From Sequoia sempervirens (taxonomy: Eukaryota > Streptophyta > Pinopsida > Cupressales > Cupressaceae), in the NCBI GenBank assembly GCA_007258455.2, contig VDFB02344204.1, positions 124,001 to 188,000 of the forward strand: 64,000 bases of DNA. The letters run 5' to 3'. Below the pieces are notes generated by a model. That model was given only the letters and a program-made list of their open reading frames with translations. It ran no database searches and had not been told where the DNA came from. The position numbers and the translations under genes are program-made. Each line of letters opens with the position of its first letter. Positions within the stretch are counted from its first letter, which is position 1. Of the stretch, positions 12,201 through 25,459 are shown one piece after another.

Positions 12201-12748
12201 CAACTTTTCAAAAATTATTCAAATTCTAACTTAAAAAAAATCATAAAATATTTTACATATTGAAGTTTTTAATTTAATTTTAGCTATTATATGTTTGTAA
12301 AATAAATACATCTCTACTTTTCCTATTTTGGATTTAATTAAGTTGTATTATTTTGTAAATTTGCTTAGTAAATAAATAAATAAATCAAATCACCACAATA
12401 TTTTGGAAATAAATATTAAAGTATAAAGCGAAACACAAAAATGACCATTAGAACACATATCTAGGAATTCATTTTATGTTAAGCATATAAAAATGATGCA
12501 AAGTTACATGATCTTTATTTAGCAAACATGCGTGTTGTAAAAGCATTTCAAATGTAAGTTATATTGGAAATTGAATTCAATAAATAACTTGACATTCTTA
12601 AATTTATAATAAAATTCTATGCGTGGTTCTTACGAAGTAAAAATATGTAACGAATGATTTATAGGCAAGAATAAGAGACGAATATGTTTAAAATGAATCA
12701 TTAGCAATGCATGAAGTACAATAGAGTAGTAGTAGCTAATATTGGGCC

Positions 12749-12808
<60 letters not shown>

Positions 12809-13061
12809 CATTCTATGTAAATTCATTTTGGAGTTTGATAGAGGATTAAAAATATTTCAAATAGTTTTGCATGTGTTCAATGATTGAGTATTTTTGCCCT
12901 CTTCATAGCAGGCATAGCAAACATATTTGAAATAGAGGAAATCAGTGGAATAGATGCATGAAAATTAAAATAAATTTATTAAGCAATAATTATATATACT
13001 CTCTAATGAACTTAGAGCTACATCCACACAAATGTAGCTAAACTTAGAGGAACTTAAAACT
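12201..13061. other. AT-rich stretch with an (AT)n tract at 12750-12807
   Basis: A roughly 57-base at/ta tract lies inside very AT-rich DNA. No gene seen. Confidence 0.6.
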
Positions 13062-14446
13062 AAACTAGCTATTGCACCTTAGGTGTGCAATGGGTTACCC
13101 CAAATAATTGTATGGAAGTATTTTATTTTTTGTAGACATATTGGTTGATATAGAAAATAGTTTAGATAATCTAAAAAAGAAAGAAATTAAATAAATTAAA
13201 TGCAAATGATTTTTTGTTTTATTTGATTCTGTATAGACATATTGGTTGAAATAGAACAATATGTATGTAGCTTATTAAAACAACACATTAAAAAACTTAA
13301 ATAGAAATAGTATATAAATAAAGAGGAACTTAAATTTATGTGATTAAAAAATGTAGAATAAGGATATATATACAATGATGAAAATGAAGTGTTTTAAATA
13401 GAATGTTTAATTTGCAATATAGGAATGTATGCAATTGAATACAATGTTATAACAAAATTGTAACACGGTCACATTGAACTCCAATGCATCTATAATAAAC
13501 AAAAGATATATTTATTATTTAAAAAACAACTAATAGGAACAGGAATTTTGAAGTTGAAATTCAATAAAAATTATTAGTTACCTTTGGTTGAGTAGTTTGT
13601 AGGTCTTAGACAATGAGAACATAGTGTAAATGAGCAATGGGAGGAGCCTGCAGTAAAGCAAGAAGAGAGATATAATTTACAACAAATAAACTATTTAAAT
13701 ATTGGCATTGAAGCGAATAAGAAAGTGACATACCTGTAGTGGTACAAATGCAAATAATAAATGCTATCATGCAACTATTAAAACATACTCAACTACCAAA
13801 TCCTAACTAGAACCAAATACATACAAACCAAAAATAAACATTCTTCACAGAACCTTGGGTTGTCTATTTTTTTCATTTTGATTCAACTAGAATTCACCAA
13901 TCCAAAAAAATGAATCTATCGATTGCACAACTTCCCTTTGTGGGTAGGAAGTCATTCTACTAAATCCAACCTTCAACACCAATATACTTTATATGCTTAA
14001 TACATTTAAAAAACATCTAAATTCATAATAAAATTCACATCTCAATCTCTATTTATATTCCCTATCTCTATCTCCATTTATATTCCCCCCTTTCTCTTCC
14101 CCTCTCTATCTCTCTCTCTTTCTATCCCTATCTCTCCTCTCTCCTTCTTTTTATATTCAAACATAAAATGACCTTGTTAGTAGTAGAGCCTGATTATCTT
14201 TTTGATTTAGAGGTTTTGTTTTAATCATGTTTGGATCCCTATATCTGAATGCAAAGTTGATTTGAAGCTGTCCCTTCTCAATTGAGAGCTTTGTTGAATA
14301 AACAAAATCATTTTCCAAATGACCTACCAATTGACTTCATGTACTACTCAAATGTAAATAAAATAAAAATAAACCAATTTTTTCTTAGTTGACCTTCCAC
14401 ACCTCTTCGACATACCCATTGCACACCAAGGTGCAATTGCTAGTTA
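13062..14446. mobile_element. 1.38-kb interval bounded by inverted hairpin termini with CTAG
   Basis: The left end reads aactagctattgcacctta then ggtgtgcaatgggt (13063-13095). The reverse complement of the right end reads aactagcaattgcacc then ttggtgtgcaatgggt (to 14445). Each end forms a 7-bp stem (ATTGCAC/GTGCAAT) with CTAG 2 bases outside it. Hairpin plus CTAG resembles a Helitron 3' end, but two such ends facing outward is not a normal Helitron. It could be a small TIR element or two Helitron ends in inverted orientation. No coding sequence inside; a pyrimidine-rich simple repeat occupies 14040-14155. Confidence 0.5.
14040..14155. repeat. Pyrimidine-rich (CT)n/(ATCTCT)n repeat
   Basis: Runs of ctatctc, ctctct and tttatattcccc over about 115 bases. 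Confidence 0.8.
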
Positions 14447-14884
14447 TATATTCACCATCAAGATCAATAGAATAATTAAAAAATACCTTAAATAACTATT
14501 AAACATCCCCAAAAGATAATCTCATGATATAATAATCCTCCATCTATACCTCTTAAAATTGTTATTTATAATTAATTCTATTTTTATTTTAATGTTTTTA
14601 ACTTGTATAAAATAACTATATTTTTTATTATAAAATATATATACTTCTATCCTAAAAAAAAGTTTCCAAGATATTTAATAGTCTAGATATTTACATTTTA
14701 CACAATTTTAAATGTTTCTAAGTCAGGTACTTTGATAAATTTGTATGTTTGTGAACAATGCAAGCAACTACGTGTATTGACCAAGTTTTTCTTGTCACCA
14801 AATAGAGATAATATAACTACAAAAAAGATTGTTATTTTCCTACAAAGAAAACTTCACTCAAGATCGAAGGAAAAATAGCTGAAG

Positions 14885-15377
14885 ATGGCAAGTGAAGCTG
14901 AGGTTAAGCTTTTTGGGGCCTGGGCCAGCCCCTTTTCCCTTGAAGTGTTGATCAGGCTTGAAGAAAAGGGCATAAAAGATGAATATGTGGAACAAGATTT
15001 GATGTCTAAGAGTCCCCTGTTGCTGGAAATGAATCGTGTGCATAAGAAGGTACCTGTTCTTATTCACAATGGCAGGCCTGTGGCTGAGTCTGCCATTATA
15101 CTGCAATATATTCACGAGGTTTGGACGGATTGACTTGCTTACCATCTGATCCACATGACCGAGCCATGGCTCTTTTCTGGGTAGATTTTATAGGAAAGAA
15201 GGTTTTTGTTTTAGGAAGTCTCATATTTTGAAGTAAAGGAGAAGAAAAAGGAGGAAAGCAACAATTGATAGAAAGTTTAGCGATATTAGAAGAGATTCTT
15301 AATGGAAAAGATTATTTTGGAGGAAACAATTTTGGAATGGTACATATTACATTTGTTCCAATGACATGTAAAGATTG
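14885..15377 (+). pseudogene. Tau-class glutathione S-transferase pseudogene, intron-less and 3'-truncated
   Basis: Tau GSTs are cytosolic plant enzymes that conjugate glutathione to electrophiles. The ATG at 14885 opens an intact N-terminal thioredoxin-like domain: [20 protein letters not shown] (catalytic Ser in ASPFS, about residue 16) and [20 protein letters not shown] (glutathione-binding Glu-Ser). The frame stops at about 15131. A one-base shift restores homology: PSDPHDRAMALFWVDFIGKK, then a TGA at 15229-15231, then SKGEE, ILEEILNGKDYFGGNNFG. Sequence on both sides of DFIGKK, where tau GST genes usually have their single intron, is contiguous, suggesting a retrocopy. About 160 of the usual ~220-230 residues are present. 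Shift and stop make it non-functional, though a shortened ~82-residue peptide could still be made. Confidence 0.85.
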
Positions 15378-17929
15378 AGGATAAATTTCCAAACATTTTT
15401 ACATGACGAAAAAATGTAGGAAGAGGGAGAGTGTAAAGAATGAACTTCCAGAACAAGAAAGGGTGTTCAATTGATAACTCACGTTAGAAAGATCAATTGA
15501 TAACTCACGTTAGAAAGAATGAAGTTGGGAAATTTTAGTTAAACTTGTTTCACTAGAATTAATTTTAGTAATACATTCAATTGTGTTTTCATCATATGTA
15601 TTAATGAATTTATTAATTACACAATACATATCTATATTTGTGGTTTATAATAAATTTTGATAAATGATTGCCTATGTTTTCAAGATAAGCCTTAGACCAG
15701 TTCTAATCTGTTGATGCAAGTATAAGATCGAGGTATTATGCTAAGTTGTACATGGAAGGCTCCAGATTTTTGGATGGTGAAAATACATTTTATTAATCAT
15801 AAGGCAACACATCAAGAATGCAAGATGTTTCAACATTATCAATTCCAATAGGTTCTCTTCATTATGTTTTTGATTCATGGTTACTGATTTGGAGGTAGTT
15901 GGTCTTGGCTATGTTGAAGTTTTACAGTAAATAATATAATAAGAGGGAACCATAGATTAAATATGTAGATCAAAGGCTTGCACAATATTTTGAATTTGTT
16001 AGTTCTGGTAGTGCTTTTTTGTTGCACCATTGGTCAAAGGGTGTAGGTAAGTTGTCATGCAGCTTTTACCATAGGAGTTAAGTAGAGTCCATCTAGCATT
16101 ACATGAAACTAATAAATTTTCATCAATAGAGGCCATCTGAACTCTACAAAGTTTCTTTTAACAAGCATATGGTAGATATCACAGTGAAAAACTATTAAAA
16201 CATACTCAATTAATATTGAAATAGAGGAAAGTAGAACTTTGGCATACATACAAAAAATATATTGTTGCATGTATTACTCAGATTAATACAAGTATAGTTA
16301 AGCATATCATGTACTATTAGATACAATGTACACTAATAATTTCTCCATGCAATTCATCAAGGCCAAATAAAAAATGAAGATGACAAAATGTAAACACAAA
16401 AAAAATGCTTGCAAAACACATATGCAGAAGATGACGAAACACAAACACATAAAACATGCTTAGAAAACTAATATGTAGAAGACAATAGAAAATGACAGGA
16501 TTTTGAATGGATTAGAAGATGGTGTTAGTCACTGTGCACGAGAAGTGCCCCAATGAAATTCATCAAGGCCAAATAATAAATAGAGTTTTGAGTAGCAATT
16601 CTCCAATATATAAAACATAGCACAATCCATGGTTGAGCTGTGAAAGATGCATGTAAAGATAAACATATCAACACATAATCACAAAAAAATATACTATAAT
16701 AAATGTAGCATAGTGCATCAGAAGGGATAAGCAGTTTGTATGAAATGAATGCACTAGCTTTGTCTTGGGGCAATTTCAGCTTTACAAAGTACATACTATA
16801 ACTGGGCCCTACAAAATGGTGACCTTTTTGCTAAAATGCATAAAGCGTGAAGGACACAAAGCTCATATCATTGAGGTGACCGAGTGCAAGATTTTCTTGA
16901 AATTTGCTACTAATTTTACAATGAATTTGGTATGTATTTATTATGGTGGTGCTTGTGGTAGAGAAACAATGTATTGGGATAAGCTAAAAGAAGATTTGTT
17001 AAACTATTTAACTTTTGTGATCAAGGTGATAAGACATCAATTATGTATAAGGATCCAACCTCTTGTCACATTCCCAATTGAAAAGGCACAAAGGCAAATT
17101 AAGAAGAATAACTTCAATATGGCACCACAAGAGGTTCCAAATAATTGGAACCCATCAAGTTCATGCTACAAGAAATAGTAGCAACACCACCTAAAGTTGG
17201 TCATCTTCTACAAATAGACACAATTGGTCTAAAGGGATGGAAAAGGAACCCAAGAACATAAAGGTGGAAGTGGAACAAAAAGGCATGATGTTGATCTCTA
17301 GAGATGTAACACCTCAAAGGAAAAGGCCATACAAACACATATTGAATGATAAAATCAAGGTAGAGGAAGATACTTCCCTTAATTTAGAAGTAGAATAGGT
17401 AGCAGAATAAAGGGGTTTCATAGAACATAAACCTATAAGTAAAGAACAAGGGAAAATATACAAATAAAATGGAAAACTAACACAATAAAAAGGAGGTGTA
17501 ATGCAAACATTTGCTCATATAGATGAAGATCCATAGTAAGAAAGCCCAGATCATCATCAACTCTTGAAGGTTACAATTGGTTTCAACAAGTTATCTGAAG
17601 AACAAAACAATGTCTTATGCCTAGGGAGAATGTTGGTAGCATACAAGAGGTTTTACATTACCATATAATTTGGGTGATTTGTAAACCCATATATCCATTA
17701 TATACCACTTAAGCAGCCCTAAAACACCTGTAATGTGCCTAAATAAGCTATAAAGGAAAAGGTAAATTTGTGAAAAGTAAAATCTGCTACCACTATGTAG
17801 TGTATGCAATGAACCCATCCCCAGCATATCACTTTTTTTTCAATATATACAAATCAGTACCAAAATGCCTAAGGGTTTCAATAATCCACAAAATTTGCAG
17901 AGCTAGCAATCAAGGTTGTAGGATACATG
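15378..17929. other. Intergenic stretch with unassigned open frame
   Basis: Contains a 29-base local duplication (aattgataactcacgttaga twice, about 15468-15520) and a 137-codon open frame at 16765-17178. That frame has no motif I recognise (EVTECKIFLKFATNF, YYGGACGRETMYWDKLKEDL). Beyond its stop, the downstream frame about 17238-17397 is lysine-rich. It could be a fragment of a retroelement polyprotein; no function is proposed. Confidence 0.3.
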
Positions 17930-18145
17930 AACTTCCTTATCCCTATTTTCTGAACAGTTCAACAGCCATGTCAAATGCATCTAGATTCAATATACTTTAT
18001 GTTACTTCCTTATCCCTATTTTCTGGACAGTTCAACAGCCACACCAAATGCATCTAGATTCAACATGCTTTATGTAACTTCCTTATTCCTATTTTTTTGA
18101 CAGTTCAACAGCCATGCCAAATACATCTGCTTTATGTAACTTCTG
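17930..18145. repeat. Minisatellite, three ~73-bp units
   Basis: The phrase acttccttatccctatttt, followed by an acagttcaacagcca variant, begins near 17931, 18004 and 18077. The last unit is degenerate. Confidence 0.85.
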
Positions 18146-19195
18146 GACAATTCCTTGTTGAACTGTTGTATTATTTTTTATAATATTTCAGCTTCTGCTG
18201 TATTATGTTTTATAATATTTCAAATTTGATTACAAAAAAAAATTCTGAAAAATGTGTCGTGTCGACGTAAAAGGCATGAAAAATCCATCACCGAACAAAT
18301 TCTTTCCGCTGTTATTTTATGCTTCCCAAATTCCATGGTTTTGTCATTGTGTGCCATTAAAACTTCTTGAAATGTTCTTTTGTCTTGCCCAAATTGGATC
18401 GCTAGAGTCTAGAGAAGGCTCTGTGAGGCCCAGAAAACTGAAAAGCCAAAGAGCCCTTAACAACACCATTACGTCTGTGAGAGCAAATAGAAACCACTCT
18501 TGAAAGCCTAGCCTTCAAAGGACGAATAATTCCTTTGTAGTTTTGTCGCTAAAAACCTAAACCAAAATCCAAGAATGAGATATCTTCAAAAACACCCAAA
18601 TCGTCCAAACAAGCAAATGGGGTTTTCAAAACCCTATTTTCACGTTCAAACTAAAATTTAAATTTCAAACAAATTAAATAAAATATAACTTAACTATCAA
18701 TAACCAATAACAATTAAATATTTCAAAATATATCAAAATTTAAATATTTAATAATATTTAATTAAAAATATGTACAATTATTTTTCTTTCTAAAATCTAC
18801 AATTCTAAACCCTAGCAGCTTGGGCTAGCACATACCCAAAATATACAGCTGAATATCAGCAAAATATCCCATAATTTCATGAGTGACACAACAATAATAA
18901 CCCATCTATTTCACACAAACATATTAAACAAACCTCACATGAGCCCTAAACACAAACAAACCTCACAGGCCAAATTTGTTGCAAGTTGTTCGCATTTTCA
19001 CTTTCAGCCCCGATTGATAAGAAGTCGTAAAAGTAATCCCAGTTCTTTGGGATCGTGGTTTGCATAATCTGCGCATACTGGAAATGTTAAAACTTGGGAC
19101 CGAAATACTTTCTTTTGATGCCTAAGGCCTCGTACAAGATACACCAGAGTTGCCTTTTAATTCATCAGTAAACTTAAAACACAATAAAGAAGAAG
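18146..19195. other. AT-rich intergenic stretch
   Basis: Short open frames (18252-18503, 18879-19067) show no motifs. No repeat boundary recognised until the duplicated block starts near 19196. Confidence 0.4.
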
Positions 19196-20298
19196 AAGAA
19201 AAATGATATCAAGGAAGATGTGAAGAATTTGTAACCCACATCTATCTCTTCAACCAAAACAATCTTTAAAGCCAATAGAAAAAAAACTCAAAACAATAGT
19301 AACCATTTATTCACAGCATACATATTATTCGCCATACACAACTTACACCAGAAAAAGAAAAATGATATACACAGTTCTAGGTGATCAATATAAACTCTAA
19401 ACAAACATCGAAATCAACTCTGAAGAGGAAATTAATATAGATCATAGATAAAACCATCACCCATCATGCAACTTACCAGGCTGCTCAATACAGAGTTTTC
19501 AAAGCTCTACAAAAAGGCATATAAATCGTTAACAAAATTGGCTAACTAAAAATTAGTACACCAATCGCTAAAAATAGCTTTTAAAATGACAAAATTTATC
19601 CTAAAAATAGAAACTAACTTATTCTAAAATAAACATGACTAATTTTAAAATAAAAACCTATAAAAGATCTCTCTATAAATAGCTTTTGACTATTGCCAAA
19701 GAGGTATCATCAATTTTTATCCAACATACTTTAATGATTCTAAAATAAACATGACTAATTTAAAAATAAAAAGCTATAAAAGATCTCTCTATAAATAGCT
19801 TTTGACTATTGCCAAAGAGGTATCATCAATTTTTATCCAACATAATCCTTGATCCAACATACTTTAATAAAGATATCCACTAATAAAGATAAACTGGATT
19901 CTAAGCCAATTTGACTGTGGTCGTATTATCACAAAAAATACTATAGGTTGTTTGTTTTTCTCCCCAATTTCTTCTAAAACTTTCTAAAGCCATCATGTTG
20001 TGTACACATTGATGGAGAGCCCAAAATGCATTTTGCTCATGTTGTGTATCTTTGAGCTCCATGTAATCAGACTCGGACCAGGTGAAAACAGTGATAAAAA
20101 ATTACTTCATCCCCGATCATTATCATTGAAACCAACAAATTCAAACATTTTAGAGGATCCCTTTTATATCTTTTTCTTTTTATTTTATTTTTGTCTAGAG
20201 TATAATCTCTCTACATCATCACTTCTACTTCTCTTTCTTATAGAATATTTTAAATTAACTTCCTGCACACCTTGCTTTTGTGCTTCCTGCTCTGGCAG

Positions 20299-21078
20299 CC
20301 TTAGAAGGTTATCTTGCTAACGCGGGTTATGAGGTCCTATTGACTCTTTAGTAGGCTATTTCAACTCATGACTCGCCCTGCTTTCAGCCTTAAGTTGATC
20401 CAAGAATTTACGATCACCTATAACAGATATCAAGATGTCAGTGGTTTGAGAGAATAGAGATAGCATTTATGACATCATGTCAACAATCAAGATAACTAAT
20501 AAATATACAATTGGCTAAAGAGAATGCAAAAAATAACTCACTGATTCATTGTTTTATATTTTGTAGAGTTACAAAGGCAGCTTTGGATTCAACACCCATC
20601 TTTGTATTAGAGATACTACCAACAAAAAAAACCTCTCCAAGTCAATAATCAGGATAACTAATAAATATGCAGTTGGCTAAAGAGAATGCAAACAATAACT
20701 CACTGATTCATTGTTTTATATTTTGGAGAGCTACAAAGGTAGCTATGGATTGAACACCCATCTTCGTATTAGAGATGCAAGAAATATTGTGAGCAGTTAT
20801 TTGCCAAATACCTCCTGCTTGATCATCAGAAACAATTGAACAATGCACTTAACATAATCACCAAAAGAATTTTCCCTGCCATACCCTATTGGGTGTATAA
20901 GGATGTGTAACCACAAAAAGATTACTTCAACTTGGTCCAAACCACTGCAACCCACATTGCAGACTCTTTTGCATCCTTCTTGTGTGTGTAACCACCTTCA
21001 GAAGTGTGAACCATTGACGGTGACGGTACATTTGTAACCTTCATTTGATGTATTATGTGGCCCGACATTGACATACCC
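20299..21078 (-). pseudogene. DRB/HYL1-like dsRNA-binding protein pseudogene, copy 1
   Basis: DRB proteins bind double-stranded RNA and assist Dicer-like enzymes. The minus strand has an exon at about 20926-21078 with a good acceptor (tttcag) and donor (gaa|gtaatc). It reads GYVNVGPHNTSNEGYKCTVT, then VNGSHF, a one-base shift, and EGGYTHKKDAKESAMW: the end of a first dsRNA-binding motif. The second motif's exon is damaged: its first half is deleted near 20790 and its second half is tandemly duplicated (20484-20642, 20643-20795). The C-terminal exon near 20299-20449 is rearranged and stop-rich. The better-preserved partner is at 52552-53527. Confidence 0.6.
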
Positions 21079-21536
21079 CTGAAATGACAAGATAATACTA
21101 AAGCATAAATAACCGAATTAAATAAATATCAAGATATAAATACAAGTAACCTCAATTTAAGCATTACCATTATAATTATAATATTATGGATAATATTATA
21201 ATTATAATACATAAATTAACATTATTTTATCATTATTGTTACAACGTAATAAATATCAAAATTAAGAAGTATATAATAAAATACTAAAATCATAAACCAA
21301 TAAAAACAATCTCTAGAGATAATACTACAATATCAAATATAAGATTATAAATAATATTCATAGTCGACAATTCCCATTTTGGCACGGGATTCATTCTTTA
21401 TCATGGATGGTTTAGAAGAGGGCTGAGACATCTTATTGTTTATGAGCGAAGCACCCGACATCGGATTGTGATACTTGTGAATCTGTAGTGAGCATTCCAG
21501 ACTCAATATTTTGTTGTTGTTTCCATGAGCATTCTA

Positions 21537-24500
21537 TGTAACGCCCCGCCATGCAACCCTAGAGGAAGTTGCAAATAACTACTCAAACACACAATTTTTT
21601 TTTTTTAAGTAATTAATATGCAAGTTCACTACCCATTTCCAACAAACTCTAAAGTTATGAGACTGAGATTACTTTAAAACTCAAACAACAAAAACATGAA
21701 TTTAAACCATAACATTTAATTACTTAAGGAATTAAGAACACATACATTTCATACATGATAAATTACATCAAAGAATAAGAGATACCTCATGATTTCAAAT
21801 AACATAATTTAGCAATAAGATTACAACTCTCATTCCTCGAATGAGGTAAATCCAATAAGCATGGTTACATATTACATCTTCCACCTCGATAACAAATGAG
21901 GGGTAATAAATTACAAGATTCAATTGAAATGAATGAAACTTGAAAAGTAATTGGATCCTACGAGCTCTCCAACTAGAAATCTCGTCCACACGAACAAGAA
22001 GAAAACCCAACAGAGTAAGGTGCACGTTCCACCCAACCAAGTAATACCCGAAGGCTCACCCCTCGTGCTAGGAGATATAGTAACATGGATTCGTAGACAA
22101 GACCATCTACCTCTAGACACGGGCTAATACATAACTGAACTTAATCAAAACAAATACATCACTTAACACAATGGTTACAATGCTTCCAGAGTTAAATAAT
22201 TAATTGCATCACTGATACAAACATACTGTTGACTTAGAAGAAGTGCTATCACAATGTTACATGGGTTATCCTGGTAAGTCTTCCTAGGTCTCGGCCCCCA
22301 TCTCGGGATATCCTAGAAATCTCTAACGACTCTCGGCCCCTCATGCAAACCAATGCAGAATCAGTTATCTCTCGTAAAGACAATATAACGATCTTTCCAT
22401 TTTAGACCTTCTCATCCCATCCAAAGTCTATACAAGCCCTTGCGTCCATGAGCGAGGAAAAATTAATCTTATTAAGTGTTTGATACTACCTATTCCTCTA
22501 ATCAGTTTATTTATGTTATCACTGAATTAACTAACTTACAATGAGTTACCCTGGCACCACTTTGTGTGTCGACCCTCATTGCAAGCCACTCCTCTAAGAC
22601 AACACGTGGAATAACTCCACAACCCAAGGGCACACAAGTGTGACCTAAGGATATTAAGTCCCTATCCACAACATAAAGTCAACACAACCCGTTCGTGATA
22701 ACCGGGTATCTAACTGGATACATTAAGATGCACTACCCAAAGCAATCCAAAGGTTGACTAACATATTACGACAACCCACACAATTAAATAAAAACCCCAT
22801 CTAGAAGACTTAACAACCCTTATAATCAATTTCTCTCAAGGCGATAATAGAAGAAATCACATTTAAAAGAGCAATTTAACAGGAACTAAATCTACTTTGG
22901 ATTCCCTAAATCCACTTCCTTTAATAAAATTCAATAGATAAAACTAATTAAATTATGTATCTTTCAGACAAAGGATAAAATTTAACCAGATATGTAATTC
23001 CCTAATTGCTCTTAATTAATAATAAACATTTACTTCTATGATCCAGAGCATATCGTTTTAAAATAAATAATTGTTTTTCTTCTCAACATAACCATTTTAG
23101 AGAACTATATTTAAATAAAAATTAAACATATATATAACTATATATTTAATGATATATAATTATATATATTTAGATTTAAATATATATATTTAAAAATATA
23201 TATATTTAAATTTCCATTCATAAATATATTCCAATTAATTAATTAAAACCCCAATATTTAAAATATATAATAATAATAAAAGACATAATATATATATAGT
23301 AATTAATTATTATATATAATAATAAAAAAAGATTTTATGCAAAAGTCAAACCCCCAATAAAAGGGAGGACACAGCCTAGCTGCGCCTAGCCTCCCCTAGT
23401 GGAGGTTGCGCTGCCTGTGGCAGTGCTTCTCCCACCATGTGTGGGGAGTGCTGCTCACAACAATGCCCTCCACTAGGGTGCGATTGTGCAGCCACAACGT
23501 GCCCCATCCCACCTCCCTCCACCCTACCCCCCCAATTTATATTATATATTTTTTTCTCATTTTATTATGTTTTAAAAAAAAAAAAAAACTCAGTAACATC
23601 CTCTGTTTCTGGTAATTTCTAGAACATAGATTTTTTGAAAGAAAAAAAAATTGTAAATTTTTTTAATGGAAAATTTCCAACATAAAAATTCATATAAAAA
23701 TATCCTATATGAGAATATATATGTATATATATACATACATAAAAATTTCTATTTTTATAGCCAAATTGGACAAATTTTCTACAAATCCAAACAAAGAGGT
23801 TTCAGGATTTTCTTTTGTTTCCTTTTCAATTTTCTATTGTTAGAACTTGAGAATTTTTGTTGTAAGAGATTGTTTTTCTACAAGAATCTAAATTTTACCA
23901 TGATTTCAACAGAGGTTTTCCAAAAATTCAAAGCAAGTTTTAGAACCTCTTAAAAATTAAAATCAAAGCATCTAAACAAAATAAAACCATTAAAGGAACC
24001 TATTTTGAAGCTTGAAGAAGAAGAGGACTAAAGTTGAGCTTCCTTGCAAAATTCCAATTTTCCAAAAATTCTTCCAAAATCTTCACTCTAAATCCAAAAT
24101 GTATTCAAAAACAAGAAAAACCTTCCTCTCTTCTTCACAGCAAATTCTCCAAAAAATAAAAAAATAAAAAAATATCTACCATAAATTTTCTTCAAATTTA
24201 GTCAAATTTTCAAAAATATCTCTTCACCCACCAAAGTTATTTCTCTCTTATGCATTTTTGGATATATATATATATATTATATATAATATATATATATTTT
24301 TTAATTTAAAACCACAATTTCTTTTCAACAAGAATTTAATACATTTAAAAATTTCTTTTCAAAAAGAATTTAAAACTTTTAAAATTTTCTTTCCAAAAAG
24401 AATTTAACACTTTTAATTCCATGCACTTTTCAAAACAACATTAATCATTTAATTTATTTACTCCCCAAAATAAGTTTAATTAATCAATTCATTTACTCAT

Positions 24501-25223
24501 AAAATAAATTTAACCACTAGAATTAAATTACTTTACTAAATGAATAAAATTAAATTAACTAAATTAAATAACAATTTTAATTTAAATACATAAATTAACA
24601 TTTCCACCACTTAAATATTAATTCTCACATATAATTTCCATCGATAATAAATGATTAAAACATCAAAGATGACATAACCCAACAACATACCAGATACAAA
24701 CTGATGACACACTATGACATGGTTGTGGTTTGACAAGGGAACCTCGCTACTATCTCCCAATCAAATACCGTTGGTCAATGGACATGTTCAAACCTGTGAA
24801 ACCAGGTGGAGTCGATGTCATGTACTTGTCAACCTGTGAACAAAGAGTATATCGAACATGCATATATATAACATAATAAAGCACACTGTGAAGAGAAAAT
24901 CGCGGAATCGCAGGGCGCTTGCTAGCGAGTGGTGCAATCTCGTCTCCTTCATCAATACAATATTACTAACTGACGAATCTAACAACAATAATATAATCAA
25001 ATGCATAAAACATCATTAATTTAAATATTTGCTAAGTTAATCCAAAGCATGCCATAACAATAACATCATATTAACATACCATCACATCAAAATATAACAT
25101 TCACATCGCTTTATAGTTTGTAATCAAATAGTAACCACGTACCATAGTCAAAGTATTAACTAAAACAAAGCATAACAAAGAACACTATCTGATCAAAAGA
25201 GCAAAAAATGGAGGGGTGCTACA
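21537..25223 (-). repeat. 3' LTR (~3.7 kb) of the minus-strand gypsy element
   Basis: It starts (minus) TGTAGCACCCC at 25223, directly after the purine tract TAGGGGGGAGGA (25224-25235), and ends GGGGCGTTACA at 21537. The interior is AT-rich with a poly-A run near 23575-23590 and AT repeats near 23120-23330. No coding sequence is recognised in it. Confidence 0.75.
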
Positions 25224-25244
25224 TCCTCCCCCCTAGGGTCATAC

Positions 25245-25457
25245 TTACTCCTGGAAGCCTGCGAACAAATAGGGATAGAGCTCCCTCATTCTAGCCGCAT
25301 CTTCCCAAGTGGATGATGTATCATCCCTAGGATCCCACTGGACCCTAACCTGATCAATATCTCGCCCTCGAAGAGCGAGTGTTTTGCGCTCCATTACGAC
25401 CACGGGCTCCAAAGCCAACTGCCCGTCCTTTACCTGCATCTCCAACTGTTGGCTCAA
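25245..25457 (-). pseudogene. Integrase C-terminal (chromodomain-like) fragment of gypsy pol
   Basis: The minus-strand frame reads QVRVQWDPRDDTSSTWEDA then MRELYPYLFAGFQE and stops, just before the purine tract and 3' LTR. The pattern 'QVLVQW...ATWED...YP.F' is the usual end of plant Ty3/gypsy integrases. Upstream of it the frame joins directly to gag sequence, so protease, RT, RNase H and the integrase core have been lost by one internal deletion. Confidence 0.85.
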
Positions 25458-25459
25458 AT

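Noticed and set aside
16765..17178. 137-codon frame as a gene
   Set aside because: No recognisable domain, start context or neighbouring exon; left as unassigned.
17930..18145. Regular ~73-bp repeat considered as a CRISPR-like array
   Set aside because: Units are contiguous and alike throughout, with no repeat/spacer alternation; the DNA is plant nuclear.
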